Shown here: positions 46,000 through 56,754 of the stretch, in pieces
Position numbering within the stretch: position 1 is the stretch's first letter
How the letters are laid out: every line of letters begins with the position of its first letter
NCBI GenBank assembly: GCA_031216915.1
Contig: CM062290.1
Span: 254,927,597-254,991,596 of the forward strand
Source of the DNA: Pictodentalium vernedei
Taxonomy: Eukaryota > Mollusca > Scaphopoda > Dentaliida > Dentaliidae
Direction: 5' to 3'
Length of the DNA stretch: 64,000 nt
Made by a program: the position numbers and the translations under genes
The notes under the pieces: generated by a model
The model's database searches: none
The model's input: the letters and a program-made list of their open reading frames with translations, nothing else
Told to the model about the DNA's origin: nothing

Positions 46000-46575
46000 T
46001 GCCGGACAATTTTCAGCATTCATTATGCCCTTCAGTACAATTCTGGACAAGTATAGCACTTATAGAAGTACGGCAGTTAGAACGCTACCAGTGAAGTACT
46101 GTTATTTGAATTTTTCAAACAGTCTCTACTTCTAAGAACTGGCAAAAATGGCGAATAGGTGTATATAACGCTACCAGGTGGGGGTGGAAGTGAAAAAGCA
46201 CCTTACATAAGAGTTTATTGCAAAGGAACTGTACACTTAATTTATTATATGACACACAAAAATAGCTCCTCAACACGACTAGTAGTTTGCACAACAATTC
46301 TGGCTCACCGGAAAACGAGAGTAGCAATTCTTCCAAATACATACCATGCCTCTCTCAAAAGAGGCCGGCTTGGCCTCATTGACGTGCGTGGGTTTTCAGG
46401 GGTCAACTTTCAAACACGCTATATATCCTGAACAAGCATTCCTTAAGCAGGAAGCAAGTGGCTGATGGGCATGTGGCTTCTAGCCCTAATAAACTAAAAG
46501 GCACGGCATCTGGGTCGAACACAAAGGAATTCCCCAACTACGCCATTTTGAATCAGCTCACTCAAGCAATTAAAG
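46000..46575. other. Intergenic, nothing recognised
   Basis: Short frames only. A weak inverted similarity between about 46,010 and 46,180 was not resolved. Confidence 0.35.
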
Positions 46576-46579
46576 ACCT

Positions 46580-47160
46580 TCAGCATACATTCGACTCGTG
46601 TCGGTCCATGCTACTATCCCGGTGTCGTTTCGTAACATTTGTTGACTTCAGCAACTCACTGATGCCGTCCGCCGACATGCGTTCGTCTCCCGACGCTTCG
46701 ACGGTGCTCATTTCTTCCTCGTCGTCACCATGTTGCAATGTTTCAGGGGAATGGGGCGCACGGACTGCGGCAGCTAAACTGTCAAAGTTACTTGTCATCG
46801 AGTTAGGAAATGGAAATATAGATTGAAGAGGGACCGGGTCCGGCTTTCAACGATCAACTGGTACGGGTCACAGAAAAAGGCCTTAATGAGAAACGTCTCA
46901 AAACGATTCAGCAGCGATACACTCGGACTCAAAACGTTCATAATCTTGTTGTCTCCAAAGTGAATAAGAAAATATAGGGAAAAGTCAAATCATCCATCCG
47001 GTCCAGAGATGTAAAACCTCAAAGGGCCCAGTTAAAATTAACACTGGGCACCTATGCTGCTTTACAAGTACTGGACAGCATGGTGAAGGGGCAATCTTTG
47101 ACCGCCCCACATCAATGCACAGATTTGCCGAACAGGACAATCAACATCATGTAAGCAATT
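46580..47160 (+). other. Possible fragment of a repetitive gag-like gene
   Basis: The plus strand from about 46,829 to 47,156 encodes a coding-like stretch with LVRVTEKGLNEKRLK, YTRTQNVHNLVVSKVN, SIRSRDVKPQRAQLKLTL and TYAALQVLDSMVKGQS. I recall similar wording (L-N-P-x-V-N-x-x-I-W, R-x-x-D-x-x-L-Q) in multicopy animal proteins of DIRS-like or related retroelements, but cannot confirm it. A minus-strand frame at 46,580-46,798 is acidic (GDDEEEMSTVEASGDERMSA). Treated as a broken fossil fragment; function not assigned. Confidence 0.35.
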
Positions 47161-49060
47161 CTTTGTTTCTTTCGGACTTCTTATGTTTATCAACTTACAT
47201 CAAAGTTATACTGCATCGTGAATAATCTTAAGGCACGAGAGCAATAATTTCATGTCCACAATTGGCGAAAGGTCATAGCTGACCGGATATTAAATACCCT
47301 CAGTGGTATTCACATTGAGTTTTTATCTAAAACTTATCAGTCCTTTCCAAGTACGGTTACGTTTAATAAATGAGAACATCAGATCATTTCCGAAGAAATT
47401 CCCTAATTAGTAGCAAAAGAGGTAATCAAACCAGCTACATCACACTACATGGGTGAACACATTTCCAATATTTTTGTCCGACCCGAAAAAAGATGGGACA
47501 TGAAGGCTAATTTTCAATCTGAAATTTTTTAAATGAAAGTATTAAAAAGAAACATTTTAAAGGCAAAGGACGAGTCGATATTTGACTCAGATGCGAGATC
47601 GAGATTTCAAGACACCATTTCGGAAACCCACTTGGTGGTAATAACCAATTTATCTTACAATAATCGTCTATTTCCTGACTTGTTCGCATACACTTTGACA
47701 ATCATTTAGAGTCTCTGCATTGATTTTTTATGAATGGATGAAGATCGTGACGTCATGGTATTGCGTCCTTGCGCTATGCATGCCGTAATTCCCATTTATG
47801 TTTCTACTTGTACTATAATCTCTGAAGTGCCTAGTAGTGTTTCAGCTGTGTATTTCTTTGTTTTATTTTTAGGTCTAACGCATGGTAGGCCTATATAAAA
47901 ATATCACCATGGCAAAAAATTATTTAGTCTACGTTACTTTATTGAGCTGTTGATTTATTTATCATTTAAGTACTGTTATCAAACACGTTGTCCTCGGCGT
48001 TTGCAATAAGTCGATGCCAATTAAGTTCAGGTAGAACAATGTTCTTTTTTCTGAATCGAATGATCGCACGTGCGGTTGCTATCCTCAGTAAAGATTTGTA
48101 TTTTGTCTAGACGTTTTCACTTGTATTGGTGGAAATACGTCCTGTTGTAAGAAAAATTAACTTTCTTACCGTGCCGCGTAACACTAATGCAACGTCTTAA
48201 ATCCATTACCGTTGTGTATTTGTAATTATTGACGAAATCCACGACAGGACAAAGTACCCCGAAAACTCTCATCCGTGACTAAAAGCGAGGCTGCGAAACA
48301 CGCCAGCAGACAGTAATTGTTTTTTTTTTCTGACCGTGTCCTGTGACACGAATGACTTGTTCTAAATCCGCCTCTGGTTGTGACAGATGCTTCAAAAAGC
48401 GTTCAGTCGTATAAGAATATCTAGCGATCGAGGAATGAACTTCTTTCGACCGTAGTTATGAGGGTTCCATGTCAACTCGGCAACCAAGTTCCACAAAATT
48501 AGAATTACAACTGCATGCGGCTACTTACAATCGTATCAAATGGGTTAAAACAATGCATGTAATCATTAACTATCACATCTGTCCATGAATGTCCGAGTAC
48601 CAACAGAGGTTGGTGTTGTCTGATCCATAATTGATAGGACAATACAAATCTTTAATTTTCTCTGGTTGTCAACTCAATTATCGTACTAATCAATATCCAT
48701 ACACGCTTCATATTTAACTTTTACATTGGCCCATGGGCATTTCTATCCCAATCTAATCATAGCAATCACAGCTCGTTTCATTAACTCATTCTCGGGGAAC
48801 GAATTGACTTGATGACATTTTAATTAGATATTGTGAGTTTCCATTGGTGTTAACATTTGCGCCTTGCCTCTCTTTTGCCAAACTCTCTTGGGGTTTTATA
48901 ATCTTCTCAAGAACGTTCGTCGGTACTTAGGTAGTATTAGAGGTCGAGCTGATCGTCACCGCAATGCCAGAATGACTTATTCGCTGGTTTCCTTTGTCAG
49001 TTGGGTACAATTAAGGTAGATGCAGGGGCGTCGTGAAGACGACCGATTGGGAGGGGTGTA
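47161..49060. other. Intergenic, nothing recognised
   Basis: Nearly 1.9 kb without a supported gene, hairpin or recognised repeat. Confidence 0.4.
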
Positions 49061-49064
49061 AACC

Positions 49065-49212
49065 TGATTTGTCCCGATTGTGATGGCTCAAGTCCCGACA
49101 GACAAATATTCCATCTACATCATCAAGGCATGTCTTCAGGGAAGGCATGCCTTGATGATGTGGTCGGTATATTGGTCAGTCGTGATTATAGTTTTAAAAA
49201 AAACTCAAGGTT
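49065..49212. repeat. Hairpin element D, copy 2 (reverse)
   Basis: CATCATCAAGGCATGTCTTC with AGGCATGCCTTGATGATG forms the stem. GATTATAGTTTTAAAAAAAA is the reverse of the copy at 2.8 kb. Confidence 0.65.
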
Positions 49213-50004
49213 ACTTGGATATTTATTGATTTGATTTGACAATATTATAAAGTACAGAACTGAGATTACAAAACATCGACAAAGATTATGAATTGGAAAA
49301 AGGACCCAGTAGCAAGCTGATGCTTATGTTAGATGTCTCCACATCTAGAACTGAACATTGGAGTTAACACGACCGAAGGAGGCATCACAACTATAAGGTG
49401 GTAATCTTGGAAATAAGATTATGGCCACGGTTTTGAAAATTGATTAGTGAATAAAAAATATACATGTAGTAGTTGTAACGCAAGTTCTTAATTAATTAAC
49501 ACAAATCGGGCCGGAACTACAAATTGAGCTCATAGGGTACCGAACAGCCCGAATCGGATACAACACACCCGCCTTTGTATGACCGACTGTGTGACACAAG
49601 TTGAAGTATCAAATGTGGTCTTTTAAGAAAGTACTTGCTTACGAGCAGAACAGCATGATAAATTAGCCCCCAATACTGACGAAAATGACCCAACAATCTG
49701 GTGGCAACTAGAAGAGACACCCCCCCCCCCCACCCCCGTTCGACATGTGGCTTAACGATGTGGTGGAGTTCAATTTTGTGTATTTCTCATATCATACACA
49801 ACATTCTTCCCGCTGTGGAATCGGAATAAATATGCTTTAGACCGATTCCCGTGTGGTTGTTATAAACCTCAATGAATATAATATTCATCGTAGTTTATGA
49901 CAACTACACAGGTATTGGATGGGGAAATCTCACACGGCGGGCAAGATATTTGCATTAGGTACTGGGGTTCCTAATATCTGGCACAAATATCTTACCTGAA
50001 GGAT
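49213..50004. other. Intergenic with C-tract
   Basis: A C-run of about 13 at 49,721 is the only notable feature. No gene supported. Confidence 0.4.
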
Positions 50005-50016
50005 GATACTTTTCCC

Positions 50017-50351
50017 GGGAGCCCGTGGGTGCGGCGGCTCAGTGGTTTTGGCTCTAGACTTCAAACCGAAAGGTCCACGTTTCGATCCCCGTAAGGGGCA
50101 ACTGCGACGTGTCGTTGGGCAAGGCATTTATTCCCGATTTCCCACGAGGGGGCACGGTGGCGCTGTATACTAAGACGTACTGTATGTCGATGGTGCACTT
50201 GTCTTCAACCGTGCTTTTGGAGAGTAGGTACGTTGAGGAGTTTGACATTGCTCGCCGCTGCTCTGTGGTTCTCCGGCATCCTTCACCCGTCAAACTATCC
50301 GGCACGAGGTGATCCTGGCTGTCGAACCTGTCGTTAAATCGCAGTAAAAGA
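50017..50351 (+). mobile_element. SINE, tRNA-type head
   Basis: GCGGCGGCTCAGTGGTTTTG is the A-box region and GTTTCGATCCCC the B box. The body runs to GTCGTTAAATCGCAGTAAAAG. A 12-bp imperfect duplication (GATACTTTTCCC / GAGACTTTTCCC) lies at 50,005-50,016 and 50,352-50,363. Confidence 0.88.
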
Positions 50352-50714
50352 GAGACTTTTCCCACCAAACTCAATCGTTAGTAAGTATTATCCCACAAAA
50401 ATGCCAACATGATATCATTTATGGTGACTGATCATGTGTTTCTAATCTAACCTAAGACATGTTGGTCACTGACAAAATTTAATTAACTATCACGAAGGAT
50501 CGACAAAAAGTTTAGTACATACCAAACCCATATACTGAGAGAAGAAACTACACTTTTTGTGAAGAGAGGCTTCAAGAGCCGAAGCTTTGATATTATGCAC
50601 AGATTCACCGTAACAGTGCTTTTGACATTGACATCACGTGACATCGTTTAAGGTTATGAGATAGTCTTGCCACCTACGTTTCTCACCTGCGATATACATG
50701 TCTCGACAGGTAGA

Positions 50715-51051
50715 AGGTTGATGGAATTAACTTCTCAAATGCATCCCTGACTTGTATCGTCATGACATGAAAACCGACTTTCAATAAGTTATCTCCCTTC
50801 AAATTGTTGGATGAACGAGGAAGGTCCAATTCAGTAGAAAGTAATTGTGGAGAAAACACTTATGGCATCAGTAAAAAAATAGCTTGCCATTAAAAGCCAA
50901 GTTTCTTTTTGTAACTTTTAAAAACCAATAAACAGACAGTTCCGAAAGCTCTCGGATCTGTCAGTTTCTTCGTTTATTAAAGGTTACAAAACGCACTTTG
51001 GCTTTTGATGGCAAGTTAGTTAGAAACAGATACTTCACAGATAATCCGTCA
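50715..51051. repeat. Foldback repeat E, copy 2 (reverse)
   Basis: TAAACAGACAG/CTGTCAGTTT and GTAACTTTTAA/TTAAAGGTTAC hairpin arms around 50,955, with TTGGCTTTTGATGGCAAG and TTCACAGATAATCCGTCA at the right. It matches 11,195-11,520 in reverse. MITE F sits directly at its right end. Confidence 0.6.
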
Positions 51052-51301
51052 TTAACTGGTAGAGTGCTAAATTATTTTCGACCACCAAAAATTATTAACA
51101 TGTCTTTGCCTTGTTACAATTGATAGGAGAGTGCCTATGGGCACTCTCCTATAAATTGTAACAAGGCAAATCTTAACGGACGAAATAATATCACTTCGAA
51201 GATAATATGAAACACAGCTGCTGAATTTGAAGCCTTTAAGTTGCAGTACCTGCACTTCAGAATAAAGCCCAAATATGGGCTTCCAGCACTCTACCAGTTA
51301 A
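51052..51301. mobile_element. MITE F, copy 2 (TTAA-flanked)
   Basis: TTAACTGGTAGAGTGCT and AGCACTCTACCAGTTAA with intact TTAA at both sides. The central palindrome is TAGGAGAGTGCCTATGGGCA and its mirror. The terminal sequence looks like a tRNA A box but no tRNA can be folded. Confidence 0.82.
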
Positions 51302-51801
51302 GAATATCTATCAGCATCACACCATCTAACACAATGTAAGTGGTTCTTTTTTCAAAGAATGTGCTTTTACAGTAATATTCTTCAAAGAAAAAGAAATTAG
51401 CAAATCTCACCTCCTAGACTTTTATTATATTAATGGACAGGACAGTGTATGTATTATATGTCACGATGCGCGCACAGTTGATATAATGAGCAGAAAAAAG
51501 TTACAGAACATCGGAAGATGGTAAAATCGCCGTTATCTTATTTTTAAATGGGTTTCAACAGAAAATAATAGTCAAACGTTCAAACTGATTGAGAAAACAT
51601 AGTAAAAAGCCAACTTCTGTATTTTTACACCACACTACAGAAAAATGCCTGAAGTTTGGGAAATTGTCAGCCGGTCATAAATTTGGGGGATATTTGAATA
51701 AGGTAAACATTACTTTACGTGCGTGTAATCCTCGTCCAATTCATCATGGACTGCACCATCAAATATTAATATTGGTTATCGGGATGAAGGTATTTGAATG
51801 G
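51302..51801. other. Intergenic, nothing recognised
   Basis: No supported gene. Frame 51,589-51,831 runs into MITE G and has no motif. Confidence 0.4.
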
Positions 51802-52062
51802 TACAGTACGTGGAGAGTGGATTGTAACTAAATCACCCGCGGAGTGGAGATATCACCCAAGCTATAACTTTCAAATTGTGTACATATCGACAAAAAACAC
51901 AAGCAATGTTTCAGCCAGTGGACCTCCGGGTTTAACCCGGAGATCCATTGGCTGAAACTTTGCTTGTGCTGATTATGCTTTGCAACAAATTTGCAATTAT
52001 TGCTTGGGTGGAATCTCCACTCTGCGGGTGATTTACTGATAATACACTCTCCACGTACTGTA
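51802..52062. mobile_element. MITE G, copy 2 (TA-flanked)
   Basis: TACAGTACGTGGAGAGTG and CACTCTCCACGTACTGTA are exact inverted ends, better preserved than copy 1 at 6.35 kb. The palindrome GACCTCCGGGTTTAACCCGG is central. Confidence 0.85.
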
Positions 52063-52117
52063 TTACATCTGAAGCTATCCAATGTACATCGCACACTGGT
52101 CTAGCAGTTGTACATAT

Positions 52118-52240
52118 TGATTATCGTTCGTTCCAATAAGGGATAATAGACTACGTTTTTGACGCGCAGTGTGAACATTTTTAATTATTCAAGATTTTGT
52201 GTCGGAAAGTTGTGACTGCTATTCGTTTTAGGAAAAAGAA
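52118..52240. repeat. Hairpin MITE, subfamily A, fragment
   Basis: TTCGTTCCAATAAGGGAT, GACTACGTTTTTGACGC and ATTATTCAAGATTTTGTG retrace one arm of subfamily A. The ends are gone. Confidence 0.55.
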
Positions 52241-52807
52241 TGAATGTCATAGTTTCAGGATGGAGAACGTCGGAGAGAACCAACTAAGAAAAAAATGTGA
52301 GACCTTCCAACTCAATAACGGACCTTAAGCATGGCTTAGGATCAAGGTGGAAAGCATACATATATCACGACTTAAGCATTAGCAAGCTAAGGCCACTGTA
52401 TGAACTTATTTTACATGTTTTCTTCAGGACCCACAAAAGTAACAAGATTAAGATTTGAACTCGCGACCGACTCGTCGATCAAACTTTTGCGCGAAAATCA
52501 ATAAGCCCCCGCCTGTACGGTGCATCCTCGCTTCTCCAAACGATGGAGGACAATGATTAAGTGAAACAACCATGCAGGTTCCGACTCAAATCGCTTCCAC
52601 AGAGCTAAAGAACCAGGGCGCAACAAAGAAGGCTCACACAATACCAATATGAAATTGCCTTTTACTGAAGTATTAATTGTGGCTTTTAAAATAATCATGA
52701 TGTTTTTTTTTTCTTTTTCAGGCAATGAGTTTCCCAAGAATGACAGGAAAAAGAGGCGTGAGTATTCCACACTCTAACGCGCTTCAAAATGTCTAACGTT
52801 TTCTTTT
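52241..52807. other. Intergenic, nothing recognised
   Basis: A 90-codon minus-strand frame at 52,498-52,770 shows no recognised motif. I do not call it a gene. Confidence 0.4.
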
Positions 52808-53330
52808 ACTCCACTTTGTTTGTTGTTTTCTTTTGAAACACTAATCCTATCTACTATCTTCGTTGCTTTCCTCTAAAAAACTATCCTGCGCATTATGTTT
52901 ATTTTTTTCTCTCAAAACACCAATACGCAACATTATATTTATTTTCTCTTTAATCCTTTACCTAACGAATCGGTCGCATCCGCGTTCGTAATATACAAAT
53001 TCAGCAGTAGGTAGAAAAAAAAAATCAAAACATTTCAACAAAACTGTATCATGTGATCCCTCCTTGGGATAAGCTGTCGAGAACGTTCCAATGAGTTGTC
53101 ACATGATAGGGTTTTGTTGAAATTGTGTGAAAAGGTGAAAAATAATATTTAAAGTAATAAATTTTGATATTTTTACGCTGGGTAAAGGATTAACATTAAT
53201 CCGCTCCACTGTTGTCTCAGTTTGTCTTGCAACACTAATCCGCTGCTCCGTGGCCATCGTTATTTTCTTGCTTGAAACTCAAATCCGCTCCACTTTGCAT
53301 ATTGTTTTGTTCTTGAAAAACTAACCGCTC
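52808..53330. repeat. Imperfect tandem repeat, about 40-bp units, split by a MITE
   Basis: About six or seven diverged units with the pattern GCTCCACTTTGT, then TTTTCTTGAAACACTAATCC. Examples start near 52,808, 52,854, 52,894, 53,202, 53,236 and 53,286. A MITE B at 52,950-53,193 separates them. The array lies just left of the Polinton and could be part of its terminal repeat, since terminal tandem repeats are known there. That link is inference. Confidence 0.6.
52950..53193. mobile_element. Hairpin MITE, subfamily B, copy 4
   Basis: TTAATCCTTTACCTAACGAA to GCTGGGTAAAGGATTAA with TTAA on both sides. Arms CTGTATCATGTGATCCC and mirror; the core is diverged. Confidence 0.85.
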
Positions 53331-54383
53331 CAAAAGATGTAAGTAGGTAATAAAGGCGGATGTACTATCACTTTGCACATGTACGTGTACAACATACGTA
53401 CACGATGCGTTCACCAACGTGGAATTCGGTGTTAAATCGCACGCTTGTTCACAAAAATGTACAGTGGTCTTGAATCCCCCATGTTTTTTGTGACTCCTAG
53501 ATCGCACTTTTAACGTTCAAATACTCGTGGTGAACGCGCGTTTTTAAAAAAAAAAGCGAAATTGTACATCGTCACTTTTATCTTTCACTTTAAAAATTTT
53601 TGTCAACGTTCCCATCGCAGATCAGACCATCGATCCATCGTTGGCGAACGCGAGCAAAAAATTCTGGGCTAGATCAAAAAAACGGTCTGCGGATTCTGCA
53701 TCAGTGATCCAGAATCCGCTATTGTTTTGAGGCGGTGGGTTTTTCCCATTTATGACGTCATTAGGGGAATTCCCCACTATGGGAATTCCCAAACTCAGCT
53801 AATCGACCGATCGGATCGCTCGATTCTCCGCCAATTGACCGATCGGATCGCTCGATTCTCGTAAACTCGATCATACGGAGTTATCTCCCTTCGTCGTGGG
53901 TGGGGGAATATCCTAGGAAATAAATAAAAGTGATAAATAGACGTGTTAAACCATTTCATTCGAATGTCAGTCTACAATCATCAGTCTGTGTTTTTATCAA
54001 AACTGACAAGCAGGTCGCATGTCAAAGTGACATTTACTGTATAAACACTTACTGAGAACGCTATTTTGTCACGCCTGAGATGTATTACAGGTTTTTATTC
54101 AAATGACATTAATTGTCAAGTTAAATGGTTTATCTGAAAAACTATTTCTTTCTGATTATTAACACGTTTGAAACGGATGCTATTTTAATATTTTTAACTA
54201 TTTATCGAGGTGTCATTTTGTAAATGGTTTTTTTCTCAACTGGTTTTAGTTATTATATTAAAGACGGAAGATTTTTATTTACTTAAAACATAAAACATAA
54301 AAATAATTATACATTTAATTTTGAAAATAATAAATAACTCATATTAGCATACTCAAAGGAATATTAACAATTAAAAACGAAAG
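53331..54383. other. Polinton left flank, probably its terminal region
   Basis: No gene. Contains a hairpin GGGGAATTCCCCACTATGGG with AATTCCC near 53,764, and two 27-bp direct repeats (53,801 and 53,833) sharing GACCGATCGGATCGCTCGAT. The 53.9-54.38 kb part is very AT-rich, as expected for promoter DNA before the first Polinton gene. The exact end cannot be fixed because the partner terminal repeat lies outside the window. Confidence 0.45.
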
Positions 54384-55226
54384 ATGTTTTTACAGATGGA
54401 TCCTAGGCGCCGAGATCTAATTTTAGACCAGTATGAACGTGCTAAGAAGGGGATTCAGTCGGCTGATAGGAGCAGACGTCTTGGTGAGATGGAACTCAAA
54501 CGCGAAGCCACAAAAATATTTAAACCCGTGACGGGGGGTCAAGAGCGAAGCAGGAAGGAGATAGTCGAAGAATTGAGACCTATATAGGAGACTTCTTTGA
54601 GAATGGGTTCGTTGCCTCCTAGTTTTGGAAATCGGTATTCCGTTCAATCTACACCGGATTACGTTCCCACGGGAATTCAAACAGATTTGAGCGAGTCTGA
54701 TGATACGGCTTCGACTATCACCACTAGTAGCGTCGCATCGTCTGATGATGATGGCGGTAAGAGAGATCAGTCGTATGGATTTTATAAGGATTCGGAGGGA
54801 AGGATTTTTGTAGGAGACACAGAAGTAGATATTGGCGATGATGAATTGATCGTGGGTTCGAACAGATACGAATTGACCGATGGGCTGCGCAGATTGCTCC
54901 TTTACGACAAGCCCGGCGATTACACGGATCAGGATTTCGACAATTACGGCGACATTCTAGTTCAAACTCACGCCATGAAGAGAAATAACGATGCCAGAGA
55001 GACGAGACCCAAAGCCAACAGAGGTTACAAGTGGACGAAAGTGGTGAAACCCATATGGGATATGAACAAGAAGTTCGTCGAATCGGTGACTGGCAAAGAG
55101 GTGAAAACCACTTTTCTTCCGAGCGATTCCGACGCTCTGTCTCAGAGATTGAGTTTGTTGATGGCGAGCAGACGGGCTGGTAACACAGGATTAGATAATC
55201 AGGTAGTTACAGAAGGTTTTGAATAA
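54384..55226 (+). pseudogene. Polinton PX-like protein (fossil)
   Basis: Recognised from its conserved middle: SYGFYKDSEGRIFVGDTEVD, then DDELIVGSNRYELTDGLRRL, YTDQDFDNYGDILVQTHAM and KWTKVVKPIWD. Families with this wording (possibly DUF8207) are common in metazoan Polintons. The molecular role is not known to me. An N-terminal charged helical part (about 54,390-54,590) and a Ser/Asp-rich linker precede it. It is the first gene of the element, followed 180 bp later by the small basic protein. Part of a broken element. Confidence 0.75.
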
Positions 55227-55403
55227 AAACCAGTATAAAAGGCTGATGAACGAATTGAAGGATTGATGTGTATATAATAAGTAGAGAGAAACAAACAAAC
55301 AAACAAAAATAAAACAGTAAATTTTTACACTAGAATAATAAAAGTATTTAAAACAACAAAACGATTTACCAGTGAAAAAAAACAAAAATATATCATAAAA
55401 AAT

Positions 55404-55784
55404 ATGTTGGTGATAAAGAACAGGGGATACGTCAGAACTTACGTTCAAGGCGGTTCTGGCATCGTCGATTCTATAATGCGAGCGTTCACGAGCGACGCGG
55501 GTAGAAAACTCGCATCGACCGCGTTTGAGGTCGGTAAGAAGACGGCTTTGGATGCTGGTAAGAAAGCCGCTTCCGAAGCCAGTGGTAGGATAGCTTCTGT
55601 GGCTGGCAAGAGGGCAGCCGACGCGTTGATCGACAAGTTGATCAGTCCGCCGGCGAAGCGAGCTGCGTTAGAGCGAACGCCGAAAAGTTGGAAAGATTTT
55701 AAGGATGCCGTGGTGCCCATACAAGATTTGGCCAAAATGACGAGTGGATCCGGATTGAAGAGAACTCGCGACGGCGCGATATAA
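55404..55784 (+). CDS. Polinton small Ala/Lys-rich protein (fossil element)
   Basis: 126 residues, open from Met to stop. After a short TYVQGGSGIVDSI N-terminus there is an Ala/Lys-rich amphipathic stretch (about 25-85, with repeated GKKAA and GKRAA wording) and a C-terminal PKSWKDFKDAVVPIQDLAKM. The composition is like that of minor virion proteins that bind membrane or DNA, but I cannot assign a family. It lies between the PX-like gene and the ATPase in the same orientation. A true function is inference from position. Confidence 0.6.
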   Translation: MLVIKNRGYVRTYVQGGSGIVDSIMRAFTSDAGRKLASTAFEVGKKTALDAGKKAASEASGRIASVAGKRAADALIDKLISPPAKRAALERTPKSWKDFKDAVVPIQDLAKMTSGSGLKRTRDGAI

Positions 55785-55877
55785 ATAAATAATAACATTA
55801 AAAACAGAGTTTGAAAAACGTAAAAAAATTGCGTTTGAAAAGAATCTAAAATAACAAACAAACAAAATAAAACAAAG

Positions 55878-56729
55878 ATGAACATTAAAGATATGTCTTG
55901 GAACGACGCAGCGACCAAGAGGTCGAATAACGAGTTCTTTCCCAAGAGCATAAGAGGCTTGATAGTGGGAAAATCGAATTGTGGAAAGACCAATCTGTTG
56001 ATGAATCTGTTGTCTCGACCCGACTGGTTGGATTACGACAGATTGTTCGTGTTTGGCAAGAGCTTGTTTCAACCCGAATACAGATTGCTTCGAGAGTGCA
56101 TGGATCGTAGATTGCCCAAGGACGTCATAGCCAGAATCTTTGACAGTAGGGAGGAATTCGACAAATGCGGAGCTCCACTTTCGACCATTTTGGACGGTGC
56201 GGCGATGGAGCTGATGAAGAGAAATGCATCTTCGAACGTCGAGTGTCGATTTTATGAGAACGCTAGCGACGTTCCGGATCCTAGGGAACTGAAATCGGAA
56301 GATAAGAATCTCATGATTTTCGACGATCTGCTTTTGGAGAGACAGAACCGATGCGAATCGTATTACGTTAGGGGTCGACACAGCAACGTGGACTGTTTCT
56401 ACCTGTCGCAGAATTATTTTCGATTGCCCAGACAGACGATAAGGGAGAACGCTAATTTTCTATGTCTCTTTCGCCAAGATCTCAAGAATTTCAGTCACAT
56501 CTACGGCGATCACGTCGCAAACGACATGAGTGCGGCGGAATTCAGGAGATTCTGCAAGAGGGTTTGGGATGGTGGACTTTACAATTTCGTTGTGATCGAT
56601 TTGACAAGCGAATTTAATCGCGGAAAATATCGGTGCAAATTCGACAAGTTTTATGTTTCTGATGATAATAAGATAGAGCGTGAAAATAAAAAAAAATTAG
56701 AAAATAATAAATCTTCAAATAAGTTTTGA
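55878..56729 (+). CDS. Polinton genome-packaging ATPase (fossil element)
   Basis: A 283-residue FtsK/HerA-superfamily ATPase of the type that drives DNA into capsids in Polintons, adintoviruses and PRD1-like viruses. Walker A is GLIVGKSNCGKTNLLMNLL (about 29-47). Walker B is NLMIFDDLLLE (about 143-153). A sensor-like CFYLSQNYFRLP follows (about 172-183). The C-terminal 30 residues are Lys/Asn-rich. It starts 94 bp after the preceding gene and is followed within 26 bp by the minor-capsid-like gene, suggesting co-expression. The frame is open over its whole length. Confidence 0.9.
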   Translation: MNIKDMSWNDAATKRSNNEFFPKSIRGLIVGKSNCGKTNLLMNLLSRPDWLDYDRLFVFGKSLFQPEYRLLRECMDRRLPKDVIARIFDSREEFDKCGAPLSTILDGAAMELMKRNASSNVECRFYENASDVPDPRELKSEDKNLMIFDDLLLERQNRCESYYVRGRHSNVDCFYLSQNYFRLPRQTIRENANFLCLFRQDLKNFSHIYGDHVANDMSAAEFRRFCKRVWDGGLYNFVVIDLTSEFNRGKYRCKFDKFYVSDDNKIERENKKKLENNKSSNKF

Positions 56730-56754
56730 AAAAATAAAAATAAAATTAAATATA

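Noticed and set aside
51052-51110. A tRNA-like TGGTAGAGTGCT motif
   Set aside because: It is the terminal inverted repeat of MITE F, occurs at both ends, and has no B box or cloverleaf.
52498-52770. 90-codon minus-strand frame
   Set aside because: A hydrophobic start is visible, but there is no recognisable family or second copy; chance cannot be excluded.
55445-56381. Long minus-strand frames opposite the Polinton ATPase region
   Set aside because: They are antisense shadows of the plus-strand genes, which carry the recognisable motifs.
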